A model generated the notes under the pieces. The model had not been told where the DNA came from. It was given only the letters and a program-made list of their open reading frames with translations, and searched no databases. A program made the translations under genes and the position numbers. Below, one piece after another: positions 27,465 to 36,884 of a DNA stretch of 64,000 nucleotides. Within the stretch, counting starts at the first letter, position 1, and each line of letters opens with the position of its first letter. The stretch comes from Enterobacter asburiae (GTDB lineage: Bacteria > Pseudomonadota > Gammaproteobacteria > Enterobacterales > Enterobacteriaceae): NCBI RefSeq assembly GCF_007035645.1, contig NZ_AP019632.1, forward strand, positions 1,488,001 through 1,552,000, written 5' to 3'.

Positions 27465-27714
27465 TTTTTAATCCTGCATGTCAGAGAGGGTACGCCTTTA
27501 ACATACCACTCAATAATACCTTTTAAATACCTTTGTGGCGATTGTTTGATCAATGTAACAGTTTTGTTGTACACGAATCGAGCCAGCAGATTGTGCTGAA
27601 AAAAAAAGCAAAGAGTGGAAAATCTGTTAAGTCGGTACCAGGCTTAGTCTGCCCATAAAAGATGGGACTGGATAAACACACACCGACACGACGTCGGACT
27701 TACGGGAGTATCAC

Positions 27715-28767
27715 ATGACTGATATTGCGCAGTTGCTTGGCAAAGACGCCGACAGCCTTTTACAGCATCGTTGTATGACCATTCCAGCCGACCAGCTGTA
27801 TCTGCCTGGTCACGACTACGTTGACCGCGTGATGATCGATAACAACCGTCCGCCTGCGGTCCTGCGAAATATGCAGACGCTTTACAACACCGGGCGGCTC
27901 GGCGGCACCGGGTATCTCTCTATTCTGCCGGTGGACCAGGGCGTAGAGCACTCTGCGGGCGCCTCTTTTGCGGCGAACCCGCTCTATTTCGATCCGAAGA
28001 ACATTGTTGAGCTGGCGATTGAAGCGGGCTGTAACTGCGTGGCCTCTACCTACGGCGTGCTGGCCTCGGTTTCGCGCCGCTATGCCCACCGCATTCCGTT
28101 CCTTGTGAAGCTGAACCACAACGAAACCCTTAGCTATCCAACCGAATATGACCAGACCCTCTACGCCAGCGTCGAGCAGGCGTTTAACATGGGCGCGGTG
28201 GCGGTAGGGGCGACGATTTACTTCGGCTCTGAACAGTCCCGTCGTCAGATTGAAGAGATCTCCGCGGCGTTTGAGCGCGCGCACGAGCTGGGCATGGTCA
28301 CCGTACTGTGGGCATATCTGCGCAACAACGCGTTCAAGAAAGACGGCGTGGATTACCACGTGTCGGCCGACCTGACCGGGCAGGCGAACCACCTGGCGGC
28401 AACCATCGGCGCGGATATCGTGAAGCAGAAAATGGCCGAGAATAACGGCGGCTACAAAGCGGTGAACTTTGGCTACACCGACGACCGCGTTTACAGCAAG
28501 CTGACCAGCGATAACCCGATCGACCTGGTGCGTTACCAGCTGGCGAACTGCTACATGGGCCGTGCGGGGCTGATCAACTCCGGCGGCGCGGCGGGCGGTG
28601 ATACCGACCTGTCAGACGCGGTGCGTACGGCGGTGATCAACAAACGCGCGGGCGGTATGGGGCTGATCCTTGGCCGCAAGGCGTTTAAGAAATCGATGGC
28701 CGACGGCGTGAAGCTGATCAATGCGGTTCAGGACGTCTATCTGGACAGCAAAGTCACGATTGCCTGA
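27715..28767 (+). CDS. fbaB: Class I fructose-bisphosphate aldolase FbaB
   Basis: A 350-residue DhnA-type class I aldolase that cleaves fructose 1,6-bisphosphate in gluconeogenesis. The Schiff-base lysine is K237 in [24 protein letters not shown] (70-82) is also diagnostic. Same length as E. coli FbaB, which is made mainly on C3 carbon sources. ATG 27715 follows an ACGGGAG box. A palindromic repeat follows the stop. Confidence 0.95.
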   Translation: MTDIAQLLGKDADSLLQHRCMTIPADQLYLPGHDYVDRVMIDNNRPPAVLRNMQTLYNTGRLGGTGYLSILPVDQGVEHSAGASFAANPLYFDPKNIVELAIEAGCNCVASTYGVLASVSRRYAHRIPFLVKLNHNETLSYPTEYDQTLYASVEQAFNMGAVAVGATIYFGSEQSRRQIEEISAAFERAHELGMVTVLWAYLRNNAFKKDGVDYHVSADLTGQANHLAATIGADIVKQKMAENNGGYKAVNFGYTDDRVYSKLTSDNPIDLVRYQLANCYMGRAGLINSGGAAGGDTDLSDAVRTAVINKRAGGMGLILGRKAFKKSMADGVKLINAVQDVYLDSKVTIA

Positions 28768-28775
28768 CGGCTCCA

Positions 28776-28814
28776 TCTCCCTCTCCCCGGTGGGAGAGGG
28801 TTGGGTGAGGGCAT
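28776..28814. repeat. CCCTCTCCC palindromic repeat after fbaB
   Basis: CCCTCTCCCC-GG-TGGGAGAGGG with the tail TTGGGTGAGGGC. The same CCCTCTCCC...GGGAGAGGG core recurs near 44443, 53707, 59836 and 59918. It lies between the convergent genes fbaB and yegS, and may act as a terminator-like hairpin for both. Confidence 0.75.
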
Positions 28815-28835
28815 CATTGCTCACCGTGTGATACA

Positions 28836-29735
28836 TCAGCGCAAAAGCACGCAGTCCGGCGGTAGCCGGCACTGCAGCGCGCCGGGCAACACCTCAATGC
28901 GGAACTGCGTTCCGCTCAGCGGCTCTCCGTCGAGGTTAAAGGTCATCCCGTGCGGCGCATTCACTTCAAACCACGCCGATTTCCCGGCGATGATATTTGG
29001 ACTCTCTTCCGGCTGCGTCAGCGTGGTAAACAGCGCGGGCAGCAGGCCGTCGCCCGTGAAAATACGCAGCTGGAGCTGACCGTCATTAATCAGCGCCTCC
29101 GGGCAGAGCTGCTGTCCGCCGCCCGCCTGACGCCCGTTGCCAATCCCAATCACCAGCGCATCACCCTGCCACTGAAAATCCTCGCCGCGAATTTCGCAGC
29201 GGTCAGGCTTGAGGGTGTCCATGCGCATCAGGCCGTGGATCAGGTACGACACGCCGCCCAGCGCCGCCTTCAGCTTTTCCGGCGTTTCGCTGGTGATGCG
29301 CGTGCCAAACCCGCCCGTCGCCATATTGATAAAGCAGGTTTTATCATTCACCTGCGCAATATCCACAGCGGTGGCCTTGCCGAGGATCGCCAGCTGGAGC
29401 GCTTTCTCCAGCTCTTCCGGGATCCCGGCGCTGGTGGCAAAATCATTGGCGGTGCCGAGCGGTAAAATACCCATCACCGGCCGGTTTGCCGGGGGCAGGT
29501 CGATAAGCGCTGACGCAATCTCATTGATGGTGCCATCGCCGCCGCCGGAAATGATGGTGCTGACGCCAAGCCCGAGGGCTTCATTGATATAGCGTGCCGC
29601 GTCGCCTTTTTCCCACGTCACCCTGACGTGAATGCGCGCGCCGTCATCGCGCAAACCCTGAATTGCCTGACGCAACAGATCGTTGCCCGCGCTTTTGCCA
29701 TTGAGAATCAATAAACTGTCTGGATAGGTTGCCAT
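28836..29735 (-). CDS. yegS: Lipid kinase YegS
   Basis: A 299-residue diacylglycerol-kinase-like enzyme, the same length as E. coli YegS, which phosphorylates phosphatidylglycerol in vitro. [10 protein letters not shown] in the N-terminal domain (near residue 63) is the nucleotide-binding GGDGT motif; [12 protein letters not shown] follows near 93. ATG 29735 ([10 protein letters not shown]) was chosen; the open frame upstream to 30089 shows no homology. The promoter lies in the 141-bp gap before the DUF523 gene. Confidence 0.93.
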   Translation of the reverse strand: MATYPDSLLILNGKSAGNDLLRQAIQGLRDDGARIHVRVTWEKGDAARYINEALGLGVSTIISGGGDGTINEIASALIDLPPANRPVMGILPLGTANDFATSAGIPEELEKALQLAILGKATAVDIAQVNDKTCFINMATGGFGTRITSETPEKLKAALGGVSYLIHGLMRMDTLKPDRCEIRGEDFQWQGDALVIGIGNGRQAGGGQQLCPEALINDGQLQLRIFTGDGLLPALFTTLTQPEESPNIIAGKSAWFEVNAPHGMTFNLDGEPLSGTQFRIEVLPGALQCRLPPDCVLLR

Positions 29736-29876
29736 CCGCGCTGCTCCCTTTTTTAGCGTTAGTAAGAGTGTATAGCAGAGAGGAAAAAAGCGGGTAAGAA
29801 CAGGATGAAAGGAACAAAATATGCCCGAAAGCGCGTTACACTCCAGCGATGATAGTAACGTAATCACAGGAAAGTG

Positions 29877-30377
29877 ATGATGAATAAAATTTTGGTAAGC
29901 GCGTGCCTTATGGGCTTTAAGGTTCGTTATAACGGAAGTGAAAAAGCGCGAATGAACGAGCTGCTCGCTCGCTGGCAGCAGGAACAACGTCTGGTTATCC
30001 ACTGCCCTGAACTTGCGGCCGGGATGCCTGTACCTCGTCCTCCGGCAGAGATTATGTCCGCTGATGGCAAAGACGTAATGCACGGGCAAGCCAGAATTAC
30101 TGAAAATACAGGGCAGGATGTGACTGAGCAGTATCAGCTTGCAGCCTGGCTCGCGCTACGCGCTGCTCAGGAGTCGGGGTGTAGCGCAGCGCTATTAACC
30201 GATGGCAGCCCCACGTGCGGCAGTCAGTTTATTTATGACGGATCTTTTCGCGGGATCCATAAAGCGGGGAGGGGTGTGGCTGCATCGTTGTTCGCAGAGC
30301 ATGGGATAGCCGTATTCTCTGAGGGGCAAATCGACGAGCTTATTGCCTGGGTTGAGGAGAGAGAAGGCAAAAAATAA
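29877..30377 (+). CDS. DUF523 family protein
   Basis: A 166-residue protein with the DUF523 features: [17 protein letters not shown] at the N-terminus, [16 protein letters not shown] near residue 40, and [17 protein letters not shown] with conserved cysteine. It may be a metal- or Fe-S-binding enzyme; the family is uncharacterised. ATGs at 29877 and 29880 both follow an AGGA box. The gene stands alone between yegS and cyaR, where E. coli K-12 lacks it, so it looks like a local insertion. Its stop codon abuts the T-run of the cyaR terminator on the other strand. Confidence 0.8.
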   Translation: MMNKILVSACLMGFKVRYNGSEKARMNELLARWQQEQRLVIHCPELAAGMPVPRPPAEIMSADGKDVMHGQARITENTGQDVTEQYQLAAWLALRAAQESGCSAALLTDGSPTCGSQFIYDGSFRGIHKAGRGVAASLFAEHGIAVFSEGQIDELIAWVEEREGKK

Positions 30378-30454
30378 GCCCGCGTAAGGGAGATTACGCA
30401 GGCTAAGGAGGTGGTTCCTGGTACAGCTAGCATTTATGGGTTATGTTTTTCAGC
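30369..30454 (-). ncRNA. cyaR: Hfq-dependent small RNA CyaR (RyeE)
   Basis: The minus strand reads GCTGAAAAACATAACCCATA at its 5' end and the seed region ACCAGGAACCACCTCC in the middle, then a terminator stem (GCCTGCGTAA / TTACGCGGGC) and a T-run. This is nearly the E. coli CyaR sequence, in its usual place downstream of trhP. CyaR represses ompX, luxS, nadE and others by base-pairing near their ribosome-binding sites. The last 9 bases overlap the 3' end of the DUF523 gene on the other strand. Confidence 0.93.
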
Positions 30455-30460
30455 GGGGGG

Positions 30461-30503
30461 ATAATACCCGTATTGAACGAAGCGGTATGTGATCCGATTC
30501 TAA
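30461..30503 (-). promoter_or_regulatory. cyaR promoter with class II CRP site
   Basis: On the minus strand a TATTAT -10 element (30461-30466) lies 7 bases before the first base of CyaR. The plus-strand sequence TGTGA-N6-TCTAA (30488-30503) is a CRP site with one good half, centred 41.5 bp upstream of the start, the classical activating spacing. This fits the known CRP-cAMP activation of cyaR. Confidence 0.75.
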
Positions 30504-30538
30504 GAATTATCCCAGCGCGAAAAAATTTCCCTGATTAA

Positions 30539-31900
30539 CTATTTGCCGTGTGGGTTTCGGGTGCTTTCACCGTTGAAGTTACGCATCAGCAGCGCAAACT
30601 TCAGCTCCACCTCTTCCGGAACCGGCAGCCATACGGTATGCCCGTCGCCCGGCGCCACGTCAATCGCCTCGCCTTTGCCGTTTTCCAGATGCTCCAGCGT
30701 AAAGTTCATGTTGCCCTGCGGGGTCATAAGCTCCAGGCTGTCGCCTTTGGTGAATTTGTTTTTCACCGCGACGGCCGCCAGCGCGCCTTTGCGCTCGCCG
30801 GTAAAGTCACCGACAAACTGCTGGCGCTCGGAAACGGAGTAGCCGTGCTCGTAGTTCTGGTAGTCATCGTGAGTATGACGACGCAGGAAGCCCTCGGTAT
30901 AGCCGCGGTGCGCCAGGCCTTCCAGGGTTTCCAGCAGGCTGGTATCGAACGGTTTACCGGCCGCCGCATCGTCGATGGCTTTGCGGTACACCTGTGCGGT
31001 ACGCGCGCAGTAGTAATAGGATTTGGTGCGGCCTTCGATCTTCAGGGAGTGCACGCCCATCTGCGTCAGACGCTCGACGTGGGCGATGGCGCGCAGATCT
31101 TTCGAGTTCATGATGTAGGTGCCGTGCTCGTCTTCAAAGGCGGTCATGTACTCGCCCGGACGTTTGGCTTCTTCAATCATAAACACGCTGTCGGTTGGCG
31201 CGCCGATGCCCAGCGTCGGCTCAACGTTGGTTACCGGAATAGGCTCGTGCTTGTGCACGATATTACCGACGTCATCCTCTTTGCCTTCCTGGACGTTATA
31301 TTCCCAGCGGCAGGCGTTGGTGCAGGTGCCCTGATTCGGGTCGCGCTTGTTGATATAGCCGGAGAGCAGGCAGCGGCCGGAGTAGGCCATGCACAGCGCG
31401 CCGTGAACGAAGATTTCGATTTCCATATCCGGCACCTGGGTGCGGATCTCTTCGATCTCTTCCAGCGAAAGCTCGCGGGACAGGATGACGCGGGTCAGCC
31501 CCATCTGCTTCCAGAATTTCACCGTTGCCCAGTTGACGGCGTTAGCCTGTACGGAGAGGTGAATATCCATCTCCGGGAAGTTCTCCCGAACCAGCATGAT
31601 TAAACCCGGGTCCGACATGATCAGCGCGTCCGGCCCCATATCCACCACCGGCTTCAGGTCACGGATGAACGTTTTCAGCTTGGCGTTGTGCGGCGCGATG
31701 TTCACGACCACGTAGAATTTTTTGCCCAGGGCATGCGCTTCGTTGATGCCGAGCTGCAGGTTCTCGTGGTTGAATTCGTTGTTGCGCACGCGCAGCGAGT
31801 AGCGCGGCTGGCCCGCATAAACGGCGTCGGCACCATAGGCGAAAGCGTAACGCATATTTTGCAGCGTTCCCGCCGGGGAAAGGAGTTCCGGTTTAAACAT
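30539..31900 (-). CDS. trhP: tRNA wobble-uridine 5-hydroxylation protein TrhP (YegQ)
   Basis: A 453-residue U32-family protein, the same length as E. coli YegQ/TrhP, which forms 5-hydroxyuridine at position 34 of several tRNAs using prephenate. The four conserved cysteines C170, C177, C193 and C197 (GALCMAYSGRC, QGTCTNAC) are present and probably hold an Fe-S cluster. No protease activity is expected despite the old name. The promoter lies in the 31901-32030 stretch. Confidence 0.94.
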   Translation of the reverse strand: MFKPELLSPAGTLQNMRYAFAYGADAVYAGQPRYSLRVRNNEFNHENLQLGINEAHALGKKFYVVVNIAPHNAKLKTFIRDLKPVVDMGPDALIMSDPGLIMLVRENFPEMDIHLSVQANAVNWATVKFWKQMGLTRVILSRELSLEEIEEIRTQVPDMEIEIFVHGALCMAYSGRCLLSGYINKRDPNQGTCTNACRWEYNVQEGKEDDVGNIVHKHEPIPVTNVEPTLGIGAPTDSVFMIEEAKRPGEYMTAFEDEHGTYIMNSKDLRAIAHVERLTQMGVHSLKIEGRTKSYYYCARTAQVYRKAIDDAAAGKPFDTSLLETLEGLAHRGYTEGFLRRHTHDDYQNYEHGYSVSERQQFVGDFTGERKGALAAVAVKNKFTKGDSLELMTPQGNMNFTLEHLENGKGEAIDVAPGDGHTVWLPVPEEVELKFALLMRNFNGESTRNPHGK

Positions 31901-32030
31901 GTTTGTTCTCGTTCTGATGACAGGTCAGATCCGCGTGCACCAGGTGCAGCGGTAAGGGGAGATCCCCCACTTTAAGGGCGGGCATTGTAGCGCTGCGGGG
32001 CAGGGAGGTAAAGATTGAATTATTATTTAT

Positions 32031-32058
32031 TTTAGCCGTAAAGTTAATTACGGCTAAA
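32031..32058. terminator. Perfect hairpin ending the RusA cassette
   Basis: Arms TTTAGCCGTAA (32031-32041) and TTACGGCTAAA (32048-32058) are exact inverse complements with a 6-base loop, 9 bp after the stop of the unknown gene. A/T-rich flanks on both sides make it a plausible terminator for the minus-strand cassette. Confidence 0.7.
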
Positions 32059-32067
32059 TTTGCATTG

Positions 32068-32820
32068 TTATTTATTTTTTTCTGATGTAATTTTTATTTT
32101 GAGTTGCTGCTGTAGGTATTTTAGATGCCATCTCATTTCTCTGGCTTCAAGTTCTGATACTTTATTTCCTTCGATAACACTTAGCACAATTGAATATAGT
32201 GTGTAAAGGTCTCTCACTTCTGCATTAATTTGTTCCAGAGGATGTATTTCAAATTCGTAAAGTATCAGGTTAAGATAATCAAGGGTTGAATTCTTGTTTC
32301 GATGATGATTGTTTTGTGTTCTGTGAAAAGAGATCATGGAACGAATCATTCTTGCTATATAAATCCAGTCTCTAATAAATGAATTGGTTGCAGTGCTTTC
32401 ATTATTAAGATAAAGTGGTGGTATTCTTTCGGAAAGAATAATAGCTATATTATCCTCAGAAAATTTCTCTTGGATCTTAGCATTTATTTCCGATTGCTCA
32501 CTCTCTCGATTATCAATATATCTAAAGTCAACCAATATTTGAGCATCTTTATCAACATTAAAATAGTGATGTAAAAAAGGATGGGTGGTTAATTCTTCCA
32601 TCATTCTTATACGCTTATGGTAATGGTCACCGTGACGCTTATTTACTATTTCTATGATTATAATTTCTTTTTTGTCTTTGCTAATTGCAACTAAATCAAA
32701 TAGAAAATTTTTATATGAAGGTGTTCTTGGTAAGTCTTCATAAACAATATACTCTTTTAAAGTATATTCTGTTTTAATTAATTCAACCTGGTAATGGTAA
32801 TAATCATAGTAGTTTACCAT
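32068..32820 (-). CDS. Unknown protein of the RusA cassette (weak nuclease-like core)
   Basis: A 250-residue protein rich in Lys, Asn, Ile and Tyr, encoded by AT-rich DNA unlike its neighbours. The N-terminal part has FDLVAIS (D42) followed by EIIIIEIVNK (E57, K61), which loosely resembles a PD-(D/E)xK nuclease core, though the usual E-x-K spacing is not met. The C-terminal half is mostly helical (FIRDWIYIARMIRS to KYLQQQLKI) and contains R167-x4-H172, a HEPN-like pattern that could be chance. It starts 7 bp inside the end of the RusA-type gene, so the two are coupled. I do not recognise the family. Confidence 0.6.
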   Translation of the reverse strand: MVNYYDYYHYQVELIKTEYTLKEYIVYEDLPRTPSYKNFLFDLVAISKDKKEIIIIEIVNKRHGDHYHKRIRMMEELTTHPFLHHYFNVDKDAQILVDFRYIDNRESEQSEINAKIQEKFSEDNIAIILSERIPPLYLNNESTATNSFIRDWIYIARMIRSMISFHRTQNNHHRNKNSTLDYLNLILYEFEIHPLEQINAEVRDLYTLYSIVLSVIEGNKVSELEAREMRWHLKYLQQQLKIKITSEKNK

Positions 32821-33254
32821 AGCTTGCCTCCATTGCATTTATATTTTTCAAGTTTAATTAAGGTCATATATTCTGCAGGTGAGTTGTTTTCTCTTATTTC
32901 TAATATTTTAGCAATTGAGGGAGCTAGGGATAATGGAACGACAAGGGATTTCCCAGGCTCCTTCACGAATCGCTCAGCAATAATGCGCGTTATTTGCCTG
33001 TCATTCTCCATGACTACCGGAGCCAGGGCATCAATGGTAAATTTAAGTCCATTGTCTACGTCTGAATAAGAGTTGTTATGTGGGAAATAAAATATTTTAA
33101 AAGTTGTCTTATACTTAACCTGCATGCCAGTATATTCTGCGCTTGCAGAATTAAAAACTTTCGATTGCCAGATTGCCTTCAAAGATTTAGGGCCTTTCCT
33201 GTTAACCGTGGCTGGTCGGCCAAAGACGATCATTTCCAAAAGATTATCTGCCAT
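32814..33254 (-). CDS. RusA-family Holliday-junction endonuclease-like protein
   Basis: A 146-residue protein with the RusA active-site pattern D65-x-D67-N-x2-K71-x3-D75-x9-D85 (SDVDNGLKFTIDAL, then MENDRQI); the acids and lysine match those essential in E. coli RusA. RusA enzymes cut four-way DNA junctions and are typical of phages and mobile DNA. No phage genes surround it. An AAGGA box lies before ATG 33254. The gene is AT-rich and overlaps the following unknown gene, and lies downstream of baeR on the same strand, where E. coli K-12 has yegP. Confidence 0.8.
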   Translation of the reverse strand: MADNLLEMIVFGRPATVNRKGPKSLKAIWQSKVFNSASAEYTGMQVKYKTTFKIFYFPHNNSYSDVDNGLKFTIDALAPVVMENDRQITRIIAERFVKEPGKSLVVPLSLAPSIAKILEIRENNSPAEYMTLIKLEKYKCNGGKLW

Positions 33255-33349
33255 GATATTTCCTTAAAGAAAAAAATAGAACCAGACTTCTTTTCTGTAT
33301 TGTTTAAAAATATGTGACTGTACTATACATAGCTGTAAATCATCGTTAA

Positions 33350-34072
33350 TCACATTATCCTGCACGCATCCGCTTCCCAGCGATACCCCACGCCGTACAC
33401 CGCGCGGATAAACGACTGCTCGGTGTCCAGCGCCTCCAGCTTGCGGCGCAGGTTTTTGATGTGGCTGTCGATGGTGCGGTCGGTCACGACGCGGTAATCG
33501 TCATACAGGTGGTTCAGCAGCTGTTCGCGGGAGAACACTTTTCCCGGCTCGTGGGAGAGGGTTTTCAGCAGGCGGAACTCCGCAGGCGTCAGGTCCAGCA
33601 GCTTGCTGCGCCAGCTCGCCTGGAAGCGGCTTTCGTCGACAATCAGCGGGCTTTCGGCATCGAGCACCTGAAGCTCGCGCTGCGGCCTGCAGCGGCGCAG
33701 AATGGTTTTCACGCGGGCGACCACTTCACGCGGGCTGTAGGGCTTGCAGATGTAATCGTCCGCGCCAATTTCGAGCCCCAGCAGGCGGTCAATCTCTTCA
33801 ATTTTGGCGGTGACCATGACGATCGGCACGTCGGAGAAGCGACGAATTTCCCGGCACAGGGTCAGTCCGTCAACGCCCGGCAGCATTAAATCCAGCAGGA
33901 TCAGATCCGGCGGGGTCTGACGCACGTATGGCAGCACCTGGTCGCCGTGGCTGATCAGCGACGGGGCGTAGCTGGCCGCGCGTAAATAGTCGATCAGCAG
34001 CTGCCCAAGCTTGGGCTCGTCTTCCACAATCAAAATGCGCGGCGTGTTTTCGTCAATTGGTAACTCGGTCAT
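33350..34072 (-). CDS. baeR: Response regulator BaeR
   Basis: A 240-residue OmpR-family regulator of envelope stress and drug efflux. The receiver has the phospho-acceptor D61 in [13 protein letters not shown] and K110 in [10 protein letters not shown]; the C-terminal winged helix contains [26 protein letters not shown]. It activates mdtABCD, acrD and spy in E. coli. Start overlaps the baeS stop by 4 bp; last gene of mdtABCD-baeSR. Confidence 0.96.
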   Translation of the reverse strand: MTELPIDENTPRILIVEDEPKLGQLLIDYLRAASYAPSLISHGDQVLPYVRQTPPDLILLDLMLPGVDGLTLCREIRRFSDVPIVMVTAKIEEIDRLLGLEIGADDYICKPYSPREVVARVKTILRRCRPQRELQVLDAESPLIVDESRFQASWRSKLLDLTPAEFRLLKTLSHEPGKVFSREQLLNHLYDDYRVVTDRTIDSHIKNLRRKLEALDTEQSFIRAVYGVGYRWEADACRIM

Positions 34073-35472
34073 ACTTCTCTCGATAAATCCCGTTCCAGAG
34101 GTAACTCTACTGTAATGCTAACCCCGCCAAAAGGCGAATGGGCGGCGCGGATCGTGCCATTATGCGCCTCGACGATGTTAACGCAAATCGCCAGCCCCAG
34201 TCCGGAACCGCCGCTGGCGCGGTTACGGGAGCCTTCGGTACGGTAGAAACGTTCAAACAGTTTTTCCAGCTGCGCGTCCTGCACGCCGGGGGCTGAGTCC
34301 GCGAAGGTGAGGGCAAAGCGCCCGTTTTCCTGCCTGCCGGAGATATGCAGCCCGCCGCCGCTGTCGGTGTAGCGCAGGCTGTTTTCCAGCAGGTTATTGA
34401 ACAGCTGCATCAGCCGGTCTTTGTCGCCGAATACCACCGCGCTGTCCGGCAGGGAGAGATCGATTTTCAGGTTGCGGCTGGCAAACCGCTCGCGGAAGGC
34501 GCCGCTGATCACTTCCAGAATGTTAATCACGTCCACCGGCGCTTTCTGGTAGGCCAGCGCGCCTTCGTCGGACATGGAGAGCTGGTGGAGATCGTCCACC
34601 AGCTTGGTGAGCGTGCCCACCTCCGCCTGCAGAGAGGCCACCGATTCAGGCGTAAACTGGCGCACGCCGTCCTGGATGGCCTCCAGCTCGCCGCGCAGCA
34701 CCGCCAGAGGGGTGCGCAGCTCGTGAGAAATATCGGCCATAAAGTCGCGGCGCATCTGCTGGTTCTTCTCCAGCGTGCTGGCGAGCTGGTTAAAATCCTG
34801 CGCCAGCTTGCCCAGTTCGTCCTGGCTGCGGGTATCGACGCGGGTGGTAAAATCCCCGGCGGCCAGCTTGTGCGTGCCTTCCACCAGTCTTTTCACCGGG
34901 GCGAGCAGACCGCGCGCCAGCGGGAAGGTGGCGAGCGCGGCGAGCAGGGTGGAGAGGGCGACAATCAGCCAGCTTGTCCGGCGCTGCTGGCGGTCAAAGT
35001 TGATGTCGGTATTGCGCGTCAGGCGCTCCACCGGAGAGGCGATAACCCAGCCGACCGTCGCATTGTTGACTTTAATCGCACGACGGGTGCCGTCCGGCGG
35101 GATCGGCGCACGCGGACCCACCAGCGTGCGCATGTCCTGGTCAATCACCCAGAACTGGGTGCGCCAGCCGTGCGGCGGCATGCCCGGCCCCGGGCGATCG
35201 TCACCGGTATCGTGCTCCAGCGAGCGCAGGATCTGGAAAATAAAGCGGTCGTTATTGCGCAGAAAACGCCAGTTGCCGTGCTGGGCGTACTGTTCACTCA
35301 GCGCATCGCTTAAGCCCTGTAAACGCTGTTCATTGCCATGTTTGATGTAATCAATAAAACCGCGCTCAAAGCTGATCCGCACCGCCCAGTGCATGGTGAT
35401 CAGCAGGACGATACAGGTGGCAAATATCGCCACGAAGAGCTTGCCGGTAATGCCCGGACGCCAGAATTTCAT
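34069..35472 (-). CDS. baeS: Envelope stress sensor kinase BaeS
   Basis: A 467-residue two-pass membrane histidine kinase. TM1 is at about residues 10-30, the periplasmic sensor domain at 31-165, TM2 at 167-190, then a HAMP domain ([18 protein letters not shown]), the phospho-acceptor H250 in [12 protein letters not shown], and the N, D/F and G boxes of the ATPase. It responds to misfolded envelope proteins, indole and toxic metabolites in E. coli. It overlaps mdtD and baeR by 4 bp each. Confidence 0.96.
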   Translation of the reverse strand: MKFWRPGITGKLFVAIFATCIVLLITMHWAVRISFERGFIDYIKHGNEQRLQGLSDALSEQYAQHGNWRFLRNNDRFIFQILRSLEHDTGDDRPGPGMPPHGWRTQFWVIDQDMRTLVGPRAPIPPDGTRRAIKVNNATVGWVIASPVERLTRNTDINFDRQQRRTSWLIVALSTLLAALATFPLARGLLAPVKRLVEGTHKLAAGDFTTRVDTRSQDELGKLAQDFNQLASTLEKNQQMRRDFMADISHELRTPLAVLRGELEAIQDGVRQFTPESVASLQAEVGTLTKLVDDLHQLSMSDEGALAYQKAPVDVINILEVISGAFRERFASRNLKIDLSLPDSAVVFGDKDRLMQLFNNLLENSLRYTDSGGGLHISGRQENGRFALTFADSAPGVQDAQLEKLFERFYRTEGSRNRASGGSGLGLAICVNIVEAHNGTIRAAHSPFGGVSITVELPLERDLSREV

Positions 35473-36884
35473 GAGCCACTCCTTTTGCCGCGCCTAATCA
35501 CGACGTTCTTGCTGGTATCATCCGGCACTCTGGCGAAGATGAAAGCGGGCAGGGCGATGATGACCGCCATGCTTAAATAGGTATACAAAAAGACCTGATG
35601 CGCCACCGGCGTGTCGACGCTGAGGTGGTGCTGGCCGTACATGCCGAGCAGTAATCCGGCGATTGTGACCCCGACGCTCATTGAGAGTTGCATGATCATC
35701 GACAGCAGGCTGTTGCCGCTGCTCGCCAGATCGTCCGGCAGGTCCTTCAGCGTCAGGGTATTCATCGACGAGAAGCGCATGGAGTTGACGATCCCCTGGC
35801 AGAACAGCACCAGCGGCAGAACGTAGTACCAGCCCATCAGCGCCACGGCCATAAACAGCAGGCTGACCAGCGCCAGCCCCAGCGTGGCGGTTACCAGCAC
35901 GTGACGGTAGCCAAAGCGGTTCACCACCTGCACCACGATGCGCTTCATTCCCATGCTGCCGAGCACCATCGGGATCATCATCAGGCCCGCGTGGAACGGC
36001 GAAAATCCCATTCCGATTTGCAGGAAAACGGGCGTCATAAACGGCAGCATGCCGCTGCCGACGCGCCCGGCGAAGCTGCCAAACAGGCCAAGGCGATAGG
36101 TGGGGTTTTTAAACAAGCTCAGGCTGAACAGCGCCTTATCGTTACCTCTGGCATGCCGCAGATACCACAGAATGGCGGTGATGCCGATAACGACCAGCAT
36201 CCCCAGCGTCAGGGGCGAAATGCCGAGCCCCTTTTGCCCGTCGAGCGCCAGGGTCAGCGTGGCCATGCCCGCCGCCAGCATGATAAAGCCGAAGAAATCA
36301 AAGCGCCGCGTCTGCATTTTGTAGTTCGGCATCAGCGTCATGGTGGCGATGGCGCCGATGATGCCAACCGGGAGGTTGATTAAGAAGATCCAGTGCCAGG
36401 AGGCGTACTCCACCAGAATGCCGCCGAGCGCCGGGCCCAGCAGCGGCCCCACCTGACCGGGCAACGTCACAAAGGTCATCGCCGCCATGTACTGCTCGCG
36501 CGGCACGATCTTCATAACCGTTAGCCGCCCGACGGGCACCATCATCGCCCCGCCGACGCCCTGCAGCACGCGCGCCATCACCAGCTGGTCGAGGGTGCTG
36601 GCCTGGGCGCAAAACAGCGAGCCGGTGGTAAACAGCACGATGGCGGTAAAGAAGATATTGCGCACGCCCACTTTGTCCGCCAGCCAGCCGCTGGCTGGCA
36701 GCATGACGGCCACCGTCAGCACGTAGGAGACAATCACCATATGCATATGCAGCGGGCTCTCTCCCAGGCTTTTCGCCATGGAGGGGAGGGCGGTGTTGAC
36801 GATGGTCGTATCCAGCGACTGCATAAAGAAGCCGAAAGCGACTATCCATAATTGCCAGCGAACGCTGCTGGGAAGCTCAGTCAT
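35469..36884 (-). CDS. mdtD: MFS transporter MdtD
   Basis: A 471-residue DHA2-type major facilitator with 14 expected membrane helices, the same length as E. coli MdtD (YegB). Motif A-like segment [14 protein letters not shown] and the motif C-like [29 protein letters not shown] are visible. In the mdtABCD operon it is not needed for drug efflux by MdtABC in E. coli and may export iron citrate. The frame ends 4 bp inside baeS. Confidence 0.94.
   Translation of the reverse strand: MTELPSSVRWQLWIVAFGFFMQSLDTTIVNTALPSMAKSLGESPLHMHMVIVSYVLTVAVMLPASGWLADKVGVRNIFFTAIVLFTTGSLFCAQASTLDQLVMARVLQGVGGAMMVPVGRLTVMKIVPREQYMAAMTFVTLPGQVGPLLGPALGGILVEYASWHWIFLINLPVGIIGAIATMTLMPNYKMQTRRFDFFGFIMLAAGMATLTLALDGQKGLGISPLTLGMLVVIGITAILWYLRHARGNDKALFSLSLFKNPTYRLGLFGSFAGRVGSGMLPFMTPVFLQIGMGFSPFHAGLMMIPMVLGSMGMKRIVVQVVNRFGYRHVLVTATLGLALVSLLFMAVALMGWYYVLPLVLFCQGIVNSMRFSSMNTLTLKDLPDDLASSGNSLLSMIMQLSMSVGVTIAGLLLGMYGQHHLSVDTPVAHQVFLYTYLSMAVIIALPAFIFARVPDDTSKNVVIRRGKRSGS

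Noticed and set aside
27541..27714. Cra or CRP operator before fbaB
   Set aside because: CACGAATCGAGCC and TTTGATCAATGTAACA resemble parts of such sites but match the consensus too poorly to report.
32581..32640. R167-x4-H172 as proof of a HEPN ribonuclease
   Set aside because: The motif is short and lies in a His/Asn-rich stretch; kept only as a weak remark under the unknown protein.
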